Positions 15,799 through 24,373 of a DNA stretch of 64,000 nt are shown here, piece after piece. Positions within the stretch are counted from its first letter, which is position 1. Each line of letters begins with the position of its first letter. The notes beneath the pieces were generated by a model. That model worked only from the letters and a program-made list of their open reading frames with translations, was not told the DNA's origin and searched no databases. A program made the position numbers and the translations under genes. This DNA is from Austwickia sp. GTDB taxonomy: Bacteria > Actinomycetota > Actinomycetes > Actinomycetales > Dermatophilaceae. The stretch is taken from contig JADJTI010000006.1 of the NCBI GenBank assembly GCA_016711265.1, positions 310,001 to 374,000 of the forward strand, read 5' to 3'.

Positions 15799-16525
15799 GG
15801 GTGTACAGCCCCTTCTCGCCCTCGGACCCTCCCCCGTCCACTGGGGTGGACCCGGTCCTACGAAACGCCGACGTCAGCGGTCGACGTGTGCCACTATCGT
15901 CGCTCGACTCTAGCCCTCTGGGTTGCCTGGGCCAATCGACGAGCGGATTGGCCGATCCGCTCGGCAGCCACCGCACCGGCTCGTCGTGATCCTCGGTGGC
16001 GGACGCCGGACCGGCGGGGTGTCGACGGCGGCCCGGTTGTCCTCAGGTCGGGTCGCACCGGGGCACATCCAGGGATTCCCCTAGAAGATCTCTGGTCTTC
16101 GTCATCGGTGGTGTGGATCGTGGGGATGAGGCGCCTTCGCCGTGGTGGGACGGTGTGCCCGGCTGTGGGGTCAGGGTGGACGGACCGGTGGATGACGGTC
16201 CTCGGCTGGGGAGTTCGGTCGGCCGTCCCCAGAGCGTGCAGCAGGTCCCCCGGTCATCCCCGGCCTCATCCCCCGGGTTATCCCGGGCCCATCCCTGCCT
16301 TATCGACCCCGTGGCGCCGGACCTGAGACTTTTCCCGGAGTTTTTGTCACCAGCTGTCGGCGGGTTGTGGGTGAGGTCGGCCGCGACCTGCAACGTTCCG
16401 CGGAAAACCCTAGGTCACAATGCTGCAGCGCTCTGTGCACAGGTGTGGACAGGGTTGTGGACGTGTGTATTGAACAGGGGACGAGCGGGGGCGCACGGGG
16501 AGGGCGGGCGAGGGGCGCCAGCAGC
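15799..16525. other. oriC: Probable chromosomal origin (oriC), dnaA-dnaN gap
   Basis: 727 bp without a gene between dnaA and dnaN, the usual place of oriC. DnaA-box-like 9-mers, mostly with one or two mismatches to TTGTCCACA, include TGTGGATCG (16112), TGTGGACAG (16444) and TGTGGACGT (16456). Degenerate TTATCC or TCATCC words recur every 11-15 bases at about 16250-16310. The most AT-biased short tracts are near 16327-16345 and 16400. There is no strong AT-rich unwinding tract, so its position is not certain. Confidence 0.75.
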
Positions 16526-18049
16526 TCAGTTCTGTGCTTGGCTGCGGATCCGCGTGGTCAGTTCGGTGACCTGGTTGTAGACGGAGCGCTTCTCGGCCAT
16601 GAGTTCGCGGATCTTGCGGTTGGCGTGCATCACGGTGGTGTGGTCGCGGCCTCCGAACTGCTGCCCGATTTTCGGCAGGGACAGGTCGGTCAGCTCACGG
16701 CACAGGTACATGGCGATTTGACGGGCATTCACCAGAACCCTGGTCCGGGAGCTGCCACACAGGTCGTCGATGGTCAGGCCGAAGTAGGCGGCCGTCTGCC
16801 CGATGATCATCGGTGAGGTGATGGCCGTGCCGTGGCTCTCGGGCATCAGGTCCTTGAGCACGATCTGCGCCAGGTTCATGTCCACTTCCTGGCGGTTGAG
16901 GCTCGCGAACGCCGTCACCCTGATCAACGCGCCCTCGAGCTCGCGGATGTTGGTGGAGATCCGTGAGGCGATGAACTCCAGGACGTCGTCCGAGGCCTGC
17001 ATCCGCTCCTGGAGCGCCTTTTTGCGCAGGATCGCGATCCGCGTCTCCAGGTCCGGCGGTTGTACATCGATCAGCAGTCCCCACTCGAACCGGCTACGCA
17101 TGCGCTCCTCGAAGCCGCTGAGCATCTTGGGTGCAACGTCAGAGGTGATCACGACCTGCTTGTTGGCGTTGTGCAGGGTGTTGAAGGTGTGAAAGAACTC
17201 CTCCTGGGTCTGCACCTTGCCCTGGAGGAACTGGATGTCATCGATGAGCAGGACATCCACCTCGCGGTAGCGCCGCTGGAAGCGGGCCGCCTTGTCATCC
17301 CGGATGCTGTTGATGAAGTCGTTGGTGAACTCTTCGGAGTTCACGTACTTCACCCGGCTGGTGGGGACGGTCTGGCGGGAGTAGTGGCCGATGGCGTGCA
17401 GCAGGTGCGTCTTGCCGAGGCCGGAGTCGCCGTAGACGAAGAGCGGGTTGTAGGCCTTGGCCGGGGCCTCGGCGACGGCGAGGGCGGCCGCCGTGGCGAA
17501 CCGGTTGCCGGAGCCGACGACGAAGGTGTCGAAGGTGTATTTCGGGTTCAACCGATCGGCGTCTGCGGCGGCGTGCGCGGGACCCGCGTGGTCGGCGCCG
17601 GCCCGGACGGAAGTCGAGGAGGCGCTCGTACGCCGATCGGTCGCCTCAGGCGTCATCGTCGGCATGGTCGCGATGGATGCCATGGTGCCGAGGGTCGCCA
17701 CCGGGGGGGACTCCTCGTCCTCAGCTGCCGGCTGGCCGCCACCCTCCGCGTCGATCAGCGTGCCCTGTTCCCCGATGGTGGGCGGGCGGCTGGAGGAGTC
17801 GACCGTGACGGCGATGCGCACCGGGAAGCCGACCCTCGTGGCCAAGGCGCTGAGCAACTCCACCCGCACCCGGGTCTCCACCATCTCCTTGGTAAAATCG
17901 TTCGGTACGGCGATCAGCGCGGTCGAGTCGAGGATGCCGATCAGGCGGGCTTGGCGAAGGAAGGCACGGTCGGCGGCATGGAGGCCGCCCGCGTCGAGGT
18001 CGGCCAGGGTCCCCCGCCACAGCTCGGCGGCGTCGTGGAGGTCGGTCAC
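16526..18049 (-). CDS. dnaA: Chromosomal replication initiator DnaA
   Basis: 507 residues from GTG 18049, chosen because AGGGGGA lies about 6 bases upstream and the protein then starts VTDLHDAAELW as the family does; ATG 18100 is a possible earlier start. Domain I covers about residues 1-85, followed by a variable acidic/Ala linker. Domain III has Walker A GDSGLGKTHLLHAIG and Walker B DVLLIDDIQFLQ. Domain IV ends with the DnaA-box reader GGRDHTTVMHANRKI. DnaA-ATP binds oriC and opens it, then recruits DnaB. It is flanked by the origin on one side and rpmH in the opposite direction. Confidence 0.97.
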   Translation of the reverse strand: MTDLHDAAELWRGTLADLDAGGLHAADRAFLRQARLIGILDSTALIAVPNDFTKEMVETRVRVELLSALATRVGFPVRIAVTVDSSSRPPTIGEQGTLIDAEGGGQPAAEDEESPPVATLGTMASIATMPTMTPEATDRRTSASSTSVRAGADHAGPAHAAADADRLNPKYTFDTFVVGSGNRFATAAALAVAEAPAKAYNPLFVYGDSGLGKTHLLHAIGHYSRQTVPTSRVKYVNSEEFTNDFINSIRDDKAARFQRRYREVDVLLIDDIQFLQGKVQTQEEFFHTFNTLHNANKQVVITSDVAPKMLSGFEERMRSRFEWGLLIDVQPPDLETRIAILRKKALQERMQASDDVLEFIASRISTNIRELEGALIRVTAFASLNRQEVDMNLAQIVLKDLMPESHGTAITSPMIIGQTAAYFGLTIDDLCGSSRTRVLVNARQIAMYLCRELTDLSLPKIGQQFGGRDHTTVMHANRKIRELMAEKRSVYNQVTELTTRIRSQAQN

Positions 18050-18734
18050 CGAGTCCCCCTGGGAGTCTGCCGTGGCCACCCGTTCCGCACCGGTACGCAT
18101 CCCCTCATCGTAGGTAGGGCCTTTCCAACGAAACCCCACACCGACGTTATGCACAGAAGTTTCCACAGGTGTGTAGAACGGGCGTCCGACCCCCCGTCGG
18201 CCCGGTTCGCGGCTCACCGGTGTCGTCTGCGACACACGGTGCCTCCCGTAGATGGAGCACGCTAACAACGCTGTCGAACGCGGGCAACCGCAGCTTGCGC
18301 ATCGACCGCAGGCCGGGATGGGGCCGGGTCGACGGAGGGACGGCGGCGGTCACGGTCGGGATCACCGGGGCAGGCCAGGCTCGGGTGCCGAGGCCGGTAC
18401 GGCGTGGCGTCCGCTTCCATCCCGTTCACCTGCGACGATGACGATGATGGGCCAGGCCTGCGGTTTGACCCGGGCATCCGGCTGACGTACCGTTGATCCC
18501 CGAATCTCATGGCGGGCCAGGTGGTGTTTTTCCTGGCGTCGTCGGTGGGTCCGGTCCGGCCGGTGTCCATCGCAGACCCGATGCTGTTGATCGGCGCTGT
18601 GTATGTCCACCGCCTCGGCTGCCCTTCCGAGGACACGCGTGGGCACGCCCCGGCACCGCGGGCGCGTCCGACGCTCCGGTGTGAGGCTGTCCAACCGGAG
18701 CCGGCCCCCGCGCCTGCGAGCAACGGAGATCAAC
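18050..18734. promoter_or_regulatory. dnaA-rpmH intergenic region with DnaA-box-like sites and rpmH promoter
   Basis: About 690 bp between divergent genes. TTATGCACA (18147-18155) and TTTCCACAG (18160-18168) resemble DnaA boxes near the dnaA start and could serve autoregulation or a second origin part. A good rpmH promoter is visible: TTGACC at 18465-18470, 17 bases, TACCGT at 18488-18493. No further gene is seen. Confidence 0.55.
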
Positions 18735-18872
18735 GTGAGTAAGCGCACCTTCCAGCCCAACAACCGCCGTCGGTCCCGCAAGCACGGCTTCCGTCACCGG
18801 ATGGCCACGCGTGCCGGCCGGGCGATCCTGGCTGCTCGCCGGCGCAAGGGTCGCGTCGAGCTGTCCGCCTGA
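18735..18872 (+). CDS. rpmH: 50S ribosomal protein L34
   Basis: 45 residues, very basic. VSKRTFQPNNRRRSRKHGF begins the protein and RMATRAGRAILAARRRKGR follows, the L34 consensus. GTG 18735 has GGAGAT 5 bases upstream; longer upstream frames are not conserved. L34 is a late-assembling protein of the large subunit. It is followed after 14 bases by rnpA, and the pair is co-transcribed in nearly all bacteria. Confidence 0.97.
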   Translation: MSKRTFQPNNRRRSRKHGFRHRMATRAGRAILAARRRKGRVELSA

Positions 18873-18886
18873 TCGGCGTCGACCAC

Positions 18887-19246
18887 GTGCTGCCGGCGCA
18901 GCACCGCTTGCGCGACCGTCGAGACTTCAGCCTCGCGGTCCGGGGCGCGCGATCCGGTAACCGTTTGATGGTCGTGCACGCGACCCTTCCGGCGGGACGC
19001 CAGGGCCTGCCCCCTCGAGTCGGCCTTGCGGTGTCCCGAGCCGTGGGCAACGCCGTGGTCCGCAATCGCACGAAGCGGATCCTGCGCGCCCGGGTGGCTA
19101 CGTTGCTGCCCGAACTCCCGGACGGATTCGACCTGGTGATCCGCGCGCAGCCCGCACTCGCGGGTGCCGGGAGTCAGGAGCTGACCGAGGCGCTGCACGC
19201 CTCGGTGCGCGGCGCCGTACGGGCCACCCAGCGGCAGGTGCGATGA
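18887..19246 (+). CDS. rnpA: Ribonuclease P protein component
   Basis: 119 residues from GTG 18887. The opening LPAQHRLRDRRDFSLAVRGA and the basic motif RVGLAVSRAVGNAVVRNRTKRILRARV (the RNR signature that binds the RNA) are clear. It helps the catalytic RNA remove 5' leaders from pre-tRNAs. The stop codon is one base before the yidD start, within the rpmH-rnpA-yidD-yidC operon. Confidence 0.95.
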   Translation: MLPAQHRLRDRRDFSLAVRGARSGNRLMVVHATLPAGRQGLPPRVGLAVSRAVGNAVVRNRTKRILRARVATLLPELPDGFDLVIRAQPALAGAGSQELTEALHASVRGAVRATQRQVR

Positions 19247-19247
19247 C

Positions 19248-19634
19248 ATGACCTGCGAACATGACGCCCACCACGCCCACCACGCCCACCACGGTGGCGC
19301 ATCGCGGGCTTCGGCGCAGGCTCACCGTGAGCCCGCCGCGGATCAGGTGCTGCACGGATGGCGGCGAGCGCTGGCGTTCCCGCTCGAACTGTTCATCCTG
19401 GCTTACCGCATGCTGATCTCACCCCTGATCGGTGACGTGTGCCGTTTCTACCCGACCTGCTCCAGCTACGGACTGACGTCGGTACGACGCTTCGGCCTGT
19501 TCCGCGGCGCCTGGCTGATCGTCCGTCGACTGGTGCGCTGCCATCCGTGGAACCCCGGAGGCGTGGACCATGTACCGCTGCGTGATACCTGCGGTCGCCC
19601 CATGGGACACAATGAGGCGTCGCCTGCGGCCTGA
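19248..19634 (+). CDS. yidD: Membrane protein insertion efficiency factor YidD
   Basis: 128 residues; the family is usually 70-115. The core LELFILAYRMLISPLIGDVCRFYPTCSSYGLTSVRRFGLFRGAWLIVRRLVRCHPWNPGG has the conserved cysteines and the HPWNPGG end, with an amphipathic helix at the membrane face. It supports YidC-dependent insertion. The N-terminus carries a histidine-rich run (DAHHAHHAHHGG) made by three copies of a 9-base unit at 19265-19291, which is not part of the family core and might bind metal. It starts right after rnpA and is followed by yidC. Confidence 0.93.
   Translation: MTCEHDAHHAHHAHHGGASRASAQAHREPAADQVLHGWRRALAFPLELFILAYRMLISPLIGDVCRFYPTCSSYGLTSVRRFGLFRGAWLIVRRLVRCHPWNPGGVDHVPLRDTCGRPMGHNEASPAA
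19265..19291 (+). repeat. Three tandem 9-bp units in yidD
   Basis: CGCCCACCA is repeated three times and encodes the His-Ala-His run. The unit keeps the frame, so copy number could vary without breaking the gene. Confidence 0.75.
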
Positions 19635-19782
19635 GAGGGCCGCGGTGGGTCCTCGGACAGCCGGAGGCAGGACGCTCGGGCTGAACCCGACCCGCGGCCG
19701 CGGCCGGATCGCTGCGGCCGAATCAGACACGAACTGGTGCACCACCCGCGACAACGACGAGGGAAGAGCGTAGAGGAACACC

Positions 19783-20802
19783 ATGGAGAGGTCCTTCTGG
19801 GAGAAGTTGCTCTGGCCCCTGGAGTGGTTTGTCGAGTGGGTGCTGACGGGCTTCCACCGCATCTTGACGTCGGTGGGGTTGCCGTCGGCCAGCGGCTGGA
19901 CCTGGGCGCTGTCCATCGCCGGTCTCGTGGTGGTCATCCGGATCCTGTTGATCCCGCTGTTCGTCAAACAGATCAAGGCCTCTCGAGGGATGCAACTCAT
20001 CCAGCCCGAGATGCAGAAGATCCAGGCCAAGTACAAGGGCAAGAACGATCCGGAGTCCCGTCAGGCGATGGTCGAGGAGACCACGGCCCTGTACAAGCGG
20101 ACCGGCACGAACCCGTTCAGCTCGTGCATGCCGTTGCTGATCCAGTCGCCGTTCTTCTTCGCTCTCTTCAACGTCCTCAACAACCTCGGCCGGGTGGCCT
20201 CCGGGCAACGCCTGTCCGCGGGGCCGCTGGATCAGCAGTTGGCGGCCGAGGCCAATAATTCGACCCTCTTCGGCGCGTCCCTGTCCTCCACCTTCCTGTA
20301 TTCCGGCGATCTCCCGGCCAAGGTGCTGACGGTGGTCTTGATCGTGTTGATGTCCGTGACCACGTTCACGACACAGCACCAGTTGATGCGCAAGAACATG
20401 CCCGCCTCGGCCCTGGACAACCCGTTCGCCCGGCAACAGAAGCTGCTGCTCTATGTGCTGCCCCTGGTGTTCGCCGTCTCCGGGGTGAACTTCCCGATTG
20501 GCGTGCTCATCTACTGGCTGGTGACCAACGTCTGGACGATGTGCCAACAGTTCTACGTGATTCAGCGGATGCCCGCCCCGGGATCGCCGGCGGAGAAGGC
20601 GCTGATGGAGCGGCGCGCGCGGCAGGGCAAGGAACACAAGAAGTTCACCCTCCCCGGGCTGCACCGCGACGACGAACCGGACGACACCCCGGGGGTCGGC
20701 GGTGGCCCGGGAGGGCGCCCGCCGGCGAACCCGCTCAATCCGAATCGTCCCCAGTCGGGACAACGGCAACAACCGAGCCGCAAGAAGCCCAAGCGCCGGT
20801 AG
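19783..20802 (+). CDS. yidC: Membrane protein insertase YidC (Oxa1 type)
   Basis: 339 residues, the short Gram-positive/actinobacterial form without the large periplasmic domain. Five membrane segments are visible, for example TWALSIAGLVVVIRILLIPLF and LLLYVLPLVFAVSGVNFPIGVLIYWLVTNVWTM. The cytoplasmic loop SRGMQLIQPEMQKIQAKYKG and the RTGTNPFSSCMPLLIQSPFFFALF region are typical. It inserts and folds membrane proteins alone or with SecYEG. A basic, Pro-rich tail ends in RKKPKRR, as in forms that touch the ribosome. It is followed by jag. Confidence 0.96.
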   Translation: MERSFWEKLLWPLEWFVEWVLTGFHRILTSVGLPSASGWTWALSIAGLVVVIRILLIPLFVKQIKASRGMQLIQPEMQKIQAKYKGKNDPESRQAMVEETTALYKRTGTNPFSSCMPLLIQSPFFFALFNVLNNLGRVASGQRLSAGPLDQQLAAEANNSTLFGASLSSTFLYSGDLPAKVLTVVLIVLMSVTTFTTQHQLMRKNMPASALDNPFARQQKLLLYVLPLVFAVSGVNFPIGVLIYWLVTNVWTMCQQFYVIQRMPAPGSPAEKALMERRARQGKEHKKFTLPGLHRDDEPDDTPGVGGGPGGRPPANPLNPNRPQSGQRQQPSRKKPKRR

Positions 20803-20865
20803 GGGCCACACACATTTCCATCGGGACGCTCCGCCGGGCGCGGCCCGATCGCTGAAGGAGGATGG

Positions 20866-21549
20866 ATGGCTGCTGAGGCCCACGGCGACCAGGGGATGGT
20901 CGTGAGCGACGTTGAGGACGACCAGGACAACCAGCGGATCGACGATCGGATGAACGGTCGGGTCGACGATCCGGTCGAGGACCTGGTCGAGGAGTTCGAC
21001 GACGGCGACGATGATCGCGAGAGCCCCGATGACGGGGATCAGGACGGCGAGTCAGAGCCGCGGAGGAAGCGGGACCGTACGGCTGCGCTGGAGCGCGAGG
21101 GTGAGGTCGCGGCCGACTTCTTGGAGCGGCTCCTGGACATCGCCGACCTGGACGGTGACATCGACGTCGACGTCGATGGTGACCGTGCGGCCGTCGCAAT
21201 CGTCGACTCCGATGAGGGCCGCGTACCTCGGCGCTTGGTGGGTCCGGACGGCAAGGTTCTGGAGGCGCTCCAGGAGTTGGCACGCATGGCCGTGCACGCC
21301 GCCACCGGCGAGCGGAGCCGGCTGATGCTGGACGTCGCGGGGTTCCGGGCGGAACGCAAGCGGACCGTGGTCGCCCAAGCCCGAGAGGTCATCGCCGCGG
21401 TGAAGGAGAGCGACCAGCCCGGGCGGCTCGAGCCGATGTCGGCCTTCGAGCGCAAGGTCGTCCACGACGAGGTGCTGGCCTGCGGGCTGCACTCCGAATC
21501 CGAAGGCGCCGAACCCCGTCGCTACGTGGTGATTTCTCCTCGTGACTAG
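20866..21549 (+). CDS. jag: Jag/KhpB-type RNA-binding protein (KH-R3H)
   Basis: 227 residues. The first ~75 are a very acidic Asp/Glu/Arg stretch unlike the Jag-N domain of Firmicutes. A KH-like domain follows (about 80-155: REGEVAADFLERLLDIADL, VGPDGKVLEALQELARMAVHAATG) and then the R3H domain (about 160-225: RKRTVVAQAREVIAAVKES, EPMSAFERKVVHDEVLACGLHSESEGAEPRRYVVI). In other bacteria the protein binds RNAs, often with KhpA. An AAGGAGGATGG ribosome site precedes ATG 20866. It lies between yidC and rsmG, as is usual. Confidence 0.93.
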   Translation: MAAEAHGDQGMVVSDVEDDQDNQRIDDRMNGRVDDPVEDLVEEFDDGDDDRESPDDGDQDGESEPRRKRDRTAALEREGEVAADFLERLLDIADLDGDIDVDVDGDRAAVAIVDSDEGRVPRRLVGPDGKVLEALQELARMAVHAATGERSRLMLDVAGFRAERKRTVVAQAREVIAAVKESDQPGRLEPMSAFERKVVHDEVLACGLHSESEGAEPRRYVVISPRD

Positions 21550-21581
21550 TCCGGCCGCCCTGGTGTGCCCGGGTAGCGGTC

Positions 21582-22271
21582 ATGGATGAGGCTGATCTCG
21601 CAGGCCCGGCATCGGTCCGGGTCGCGGAGCCGCGGGCCTCGGAACTCTTCGGCGCCCGGGCCGAGCTGGCCGAACGGTTCGCTCAGTCGCTGGCCGATCA
21701 CGGCCCCCGCCTGGGGTTGATCGGGCCACGCGAACTTGATCGGCTGTGGGGTCGGCATGTGGTGAACTGCGCGCTGGTCTCCGAGCTGATTCCGCAGGAC
21801 GTCAGGGTCGCCGACATCGGTTCGGGGGCGGGACTGCCCGGACTGGTGTTGGCGGTACGGCGACCCGATGTCCAGTTCACGCTGATCGAGTCGATGGCGC
21901 GCCGGGTGACCTGGTTGACCGAGTCGGTCGCCGAGCTGGGTCTGAGCAACGTCGAGGTGGTGCGCGCGCGGGCTGAGGATCTGGCCGGACGCGTCGTCGT
22001 CGACATCGTGACCGCCCGGGCGGTGGCGCCTCTGACCCGATTGCTGGGGTGGTCCTGGCCGTTGTGTCGGGAGGGCGGGCAGATCCTGGCCATGAAGGGT
22101 GCGGCGGCCGAGCACGAGGTGGAGGAGGCCGGACCCTGGCTGCGTCGCGTGGGCGCGGCCACCCCCCGCGTGATCCACCTGGGACCGCCCGGAGCGGACT
22201 GGTCCGCGCGGGTGGTCACGGTGGACAAGCCCGCAGCGATGGTGGCGCCCGGTCGTCGTACCCGGCGATAG
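21582..22271 (+). CDS. rsmG: 16S rRNA (guanine-N7) methyltransferase RsmG
   Basis: 229 residues. The SAM-binding motif is VADIGSGAGLPGLVLAVRRPDVQFTLIES, preceded by the family block LDRLWGRHVVNCALVSELIP and followed by VVTARAVAPLTRLLGW-type sequence. It methylates N7 of the guanine at position 527 of 16S rRNA (E. coli numbering); loss of the gene gives low-level streptomycin resistance in several bacteria. In relatives parA follows directly, but here about 3 kb of other genes intervene. Confidence 0.95.
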   Translation: MDEADLAGPASVRVAEPRASELFGARAELAERFAQSLADHGPRLGLIGPRELDRLWGRHVVNCALVSELIPQDVRVADIGSGAGLPGLVLAVRRPDVQFTLIESMARRVTWLTESVAELGLSNVEVVRARAEDLAGRVVVDIVTARAVAPLTRLLGWSWPLCREGGQILAMKGAAAEHEVEEAGPWLRRVGAATPRVIHLGPPGADWSARVVTVDKPAAMVAPGRRTRR

Positions 22272-22343
22272 AGGTACTGACCGGGGACGTTGATCGAAGG
22301 TGTGGGACGGTACCGAAACAAGGGCGCGGCCCATACACCGCGA

Positions 22344-23303
22344 CTACGGTGTCGCAGCCCTTGTCAGCCGCGCGCCCCACTCAGCGACGTGAGCGATGGC
22401 GGCCTGCGGACTCCGGACCGTGAAGGGGGCGTGGAGGGCGGCAAGCGCGAAGCTGGCCCAGTCCAGGTCGGTGGCGGGGATGTGGACAGTGCAGGAGTCT
22501 TCTCCGGTATGCACGGTCGTGCCCCAGTCCCCAAGGAGCTTCTGTGCACTCGCCGCCGGTAGCTCCACGGTGGCGGTCACGTCGTGGACTGTCCCCGCCG
22601 TTCTGATCCGAGCGCGTACGTACTCGGCTGGGTTGGCTCCCGGTAGCTCTCGGGGTGCGAAGGTCGCTCCTGTCCGTTGTGTGTCGGTGGCCCGGTCGAT
22701 GCGGAAAATGCGCCAGTCGCCACGAGTGAGGTCGTAGGCGACGACGTAGAGCCGCTGTTCCAGCGAAACGACGTGGTGGGGCTGGACGTGCCGGATGCGT
22801 ACAGTTCCAGTGGCATCGAGGTAGTCGAACGTGAGGGTCTCGTGGTCTCTGGAGGCTAGGGCAAACGTGGTGAGCACCGTCGCATCCACCGTGGCGCGTG
22901 GACCATAGGGGCCGGGCAGTGGCGTCACGTGCTGTAACGAGTCGATCCGGCGGCGGATCTTATGCGGAAGAACTTGCACGATCTTGGCCAGGGCCGTTAC
23001 GGCCGCCGTTGATTCCGTTGGATGATTCCCTGTCGCTGCCTCTTTCAGCGCGATGACGACGGCCGCTGCTTCCTCTTCGTTGAGGACCAAGGGTGGTAGC
23101 GAGCCGCCAGGGGAAAGTTGATACCCGCCGCCGGTTCCGCGCGTGGTGGTGATGGGATACCCAAGATCTCGAAGGCTCTCGACGTCGCGGCGCAACGTTC
23201 TCGGACTGACTTCCAAGCGGCGAGCAAGATCCTCGCCGCTCCAATGCCTGCGGCTTTCCAGCAGCGTCAGGAGCTCCAACACCCGGGCGCTGATTGCGGA
23301 CAT
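22344..23303 (-). CDS. HTH-WYL transcriptional regulator
   Basis: About 319 residues from ATG 23303; GTG 23309 is an alternative. The N-terminal winged helix (VLELLTLLESRRHWSGEDLARRLEVSPRTLRRDVESLRDLGYP) is followed by the WYL sensor domain (HHVVSLEQRLYVVAYDLTRGDWRIFRIDRATD) and the WCX end. WYL proteins often sense small ligands or nucleic acid. It is transcribed away from the ABC transporter genes and its start codon lies inside an inverted repeat, so it probably controls itself and the transporter. GC content looks lower than in the flanking core genes. Confidence 0.87.
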   Translation of the reverse strand: MSAISARVLELLTLLESRRHWSGEDLARRLEVSPRTLRRDVESLRDLGYPITTTRGTGGGYQLSPGGSLPPLVLNEEEAAAVVIALKEAATGNHPTESTAAVTALAKIVQVLPHKIRRRIDSLQHVTPLPGPYGPRATVDATVLTTFALASRDHETLTFDYLDATGTVRIRHVQPHHVVSLEQRLYVVAYDLTRGDWRIFRIDRATDTQRTGATFAPRELPGANPAEYVRARIRTAGTVHDVTATVELPAASAQKLLGDWGTTVHTGEDSCTVHIPATDLDWASFALAALHAPFTVRSPQAAIAHVAEWGARLTRAATP

Positions 23304-23332
23304 GACCACATCCTATGGCTACTTGTGGTCAT
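23302..23332. promoter_or_regulatory. Inverted repeat in WYL/ABC divergent promoter
   Basis: ATGACCACA (23302-23310) and TGTGGTCAT (23324-23332) are perfect 9-bp arms 13 bases apart. The left arm covers the regulator's start codon. Likely operator; inferred from symmetry and place. Confidence 0.5.
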
Positions 23333-23365
23333 CCTTTGACCTCAAGTGTGTGTTGGCTGGTCTTC

Positions 23366-24373
23366 ATGGTTGATGAAGCACACGAGATGATCTGCGTGGA
23401 CGCTCTGCGGCGTGTCTACCCGAGCCGGAGCGGTCGAGATGTGGTGGCCGTCGATGACATTTCGATGAGCGTTCCCCGTGGGCAGACCCTGGCGATCCTC
23501 GGCCCCAATGGAGCTGGGAAGACAACCTTGATGAAGATGCTCACGACGCTTCTGCCCCCCACGTCGGGCACAGCACGTGTCGCTGGCATGGACGTCACGA
23601 AGGACGCCAACGGGGTGCGGTCGTTGATCGGTTACGTCGGGCAGGGCAACAGCGCAGGGCATGCCCAAAGGGCTCGTGACGAAGTGATCTGTCAGGCTCG
23701 CATCTACGGGGCCGACCGGGCATCCGCAAGGCGTCGTGCCACTGAGTTGTTCACGACGTTCGGTCTCAACGGGATGGAACACCGCCGCACCCAGGAGATG
23801 TCTGGTGGACAGCGCCGACGTCTCGATCTGGCCATGGGACTCGTGCATCAGCCGCGTCTGTTGTTCCTGGACGAGCCCACCACGGGCCTGGACCCGCAGA
23901 ATCGGGCCAACCTGTGGGGCCACATCCGAAAGATCCGCGAGAACACCGGGATGACCGTCGTCGTGACCACGCACTACCTCGATGAAGCCGACGCCATGGC
24001 CCAACGCATCCTCATCGTGGATTGCGGCCGCATCCTTGCCGACGGAACGGCCGAGGAACTGAAGCAGGCCCACGTCGGCAGCCACATCACCCTGGGCACA
24101 CGGGACGAAACCACCGCCATCACGTTCGCGGAAGTGCTGCACAGTCACCCCGCTGCCATGAACGTCACGGCTGAGGACTGCGCCCTGCACGTCCGGGTCC
24201 GCGATACGCGATCGGCGCTCCCACAGCTGATCAGTCACGCCACGAACCACGCCGTTGACATCACCAGCGCCGCGGCCCATGAACCCACCCTTGACGACGT
24301 CTTCCTCACCTTGACTGGACGCAGCCTCCGTGACGTTACCGACCCAACCGACCCACCAGAGGAGGCCGCGTGA
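23366..24373 (+). CDS. ABC transporter ATP-binding protein (drug-export type)
   Basis: 335 residues from ATG 23366, picked because homology begins at ICVDALRRVYPS; an earlier in-frame start would sit in the operator. Walker A is GPNGAGKTTLMKML, the Q-loop YVGQGN, the signature MSGGQRRRLDLAMGL, Walker B LLFLDEPTTGLDP and the H-loop VVTTHYLDEA, so it should be active. It resembles the DrrA-type ATPases paired with ABC-2 permeases and ends with the DUF4162-like C-terminal domain. It overlaps the permease by GTGA. Confidence 0.9.
   Translation: MVDEAHEMICVDALRRVYPSRSGRDVVAVDDISMSVPRGQTLAILGPNGAGKTTLMKMLTTLLPPTSGTARVAGMDVTKDANGVRSLIGYVGQGNSAGHAQRARDEVICQARIYGADRASARRRATELFTTFGLNGMEHRRTQEMSGGQRRRLDLAMGLVHQPRLLFLDEPTTGLDPQNRANLWGHIRKIRENTGMTVVVTTHYLDEADAMAQRILIVDCGRILADGTAEELKQAHVGSHITLGTRDETTAITFAEVLHSHPAAMNVTAEDCALHVRVRDTRSALPQLISHATNHAVDITSAAAHEPTLDDVFLTLTGRSLRDVTDPTDPPEEAA

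Noticed and set aside
19248..19300. His-rich yidD start as a CRISPR-like or regulatory repeat
   Set aside because: Three 9-base units within a coding frame; far too short and without spacers. No CRISPR array is seen anywhere in the window.
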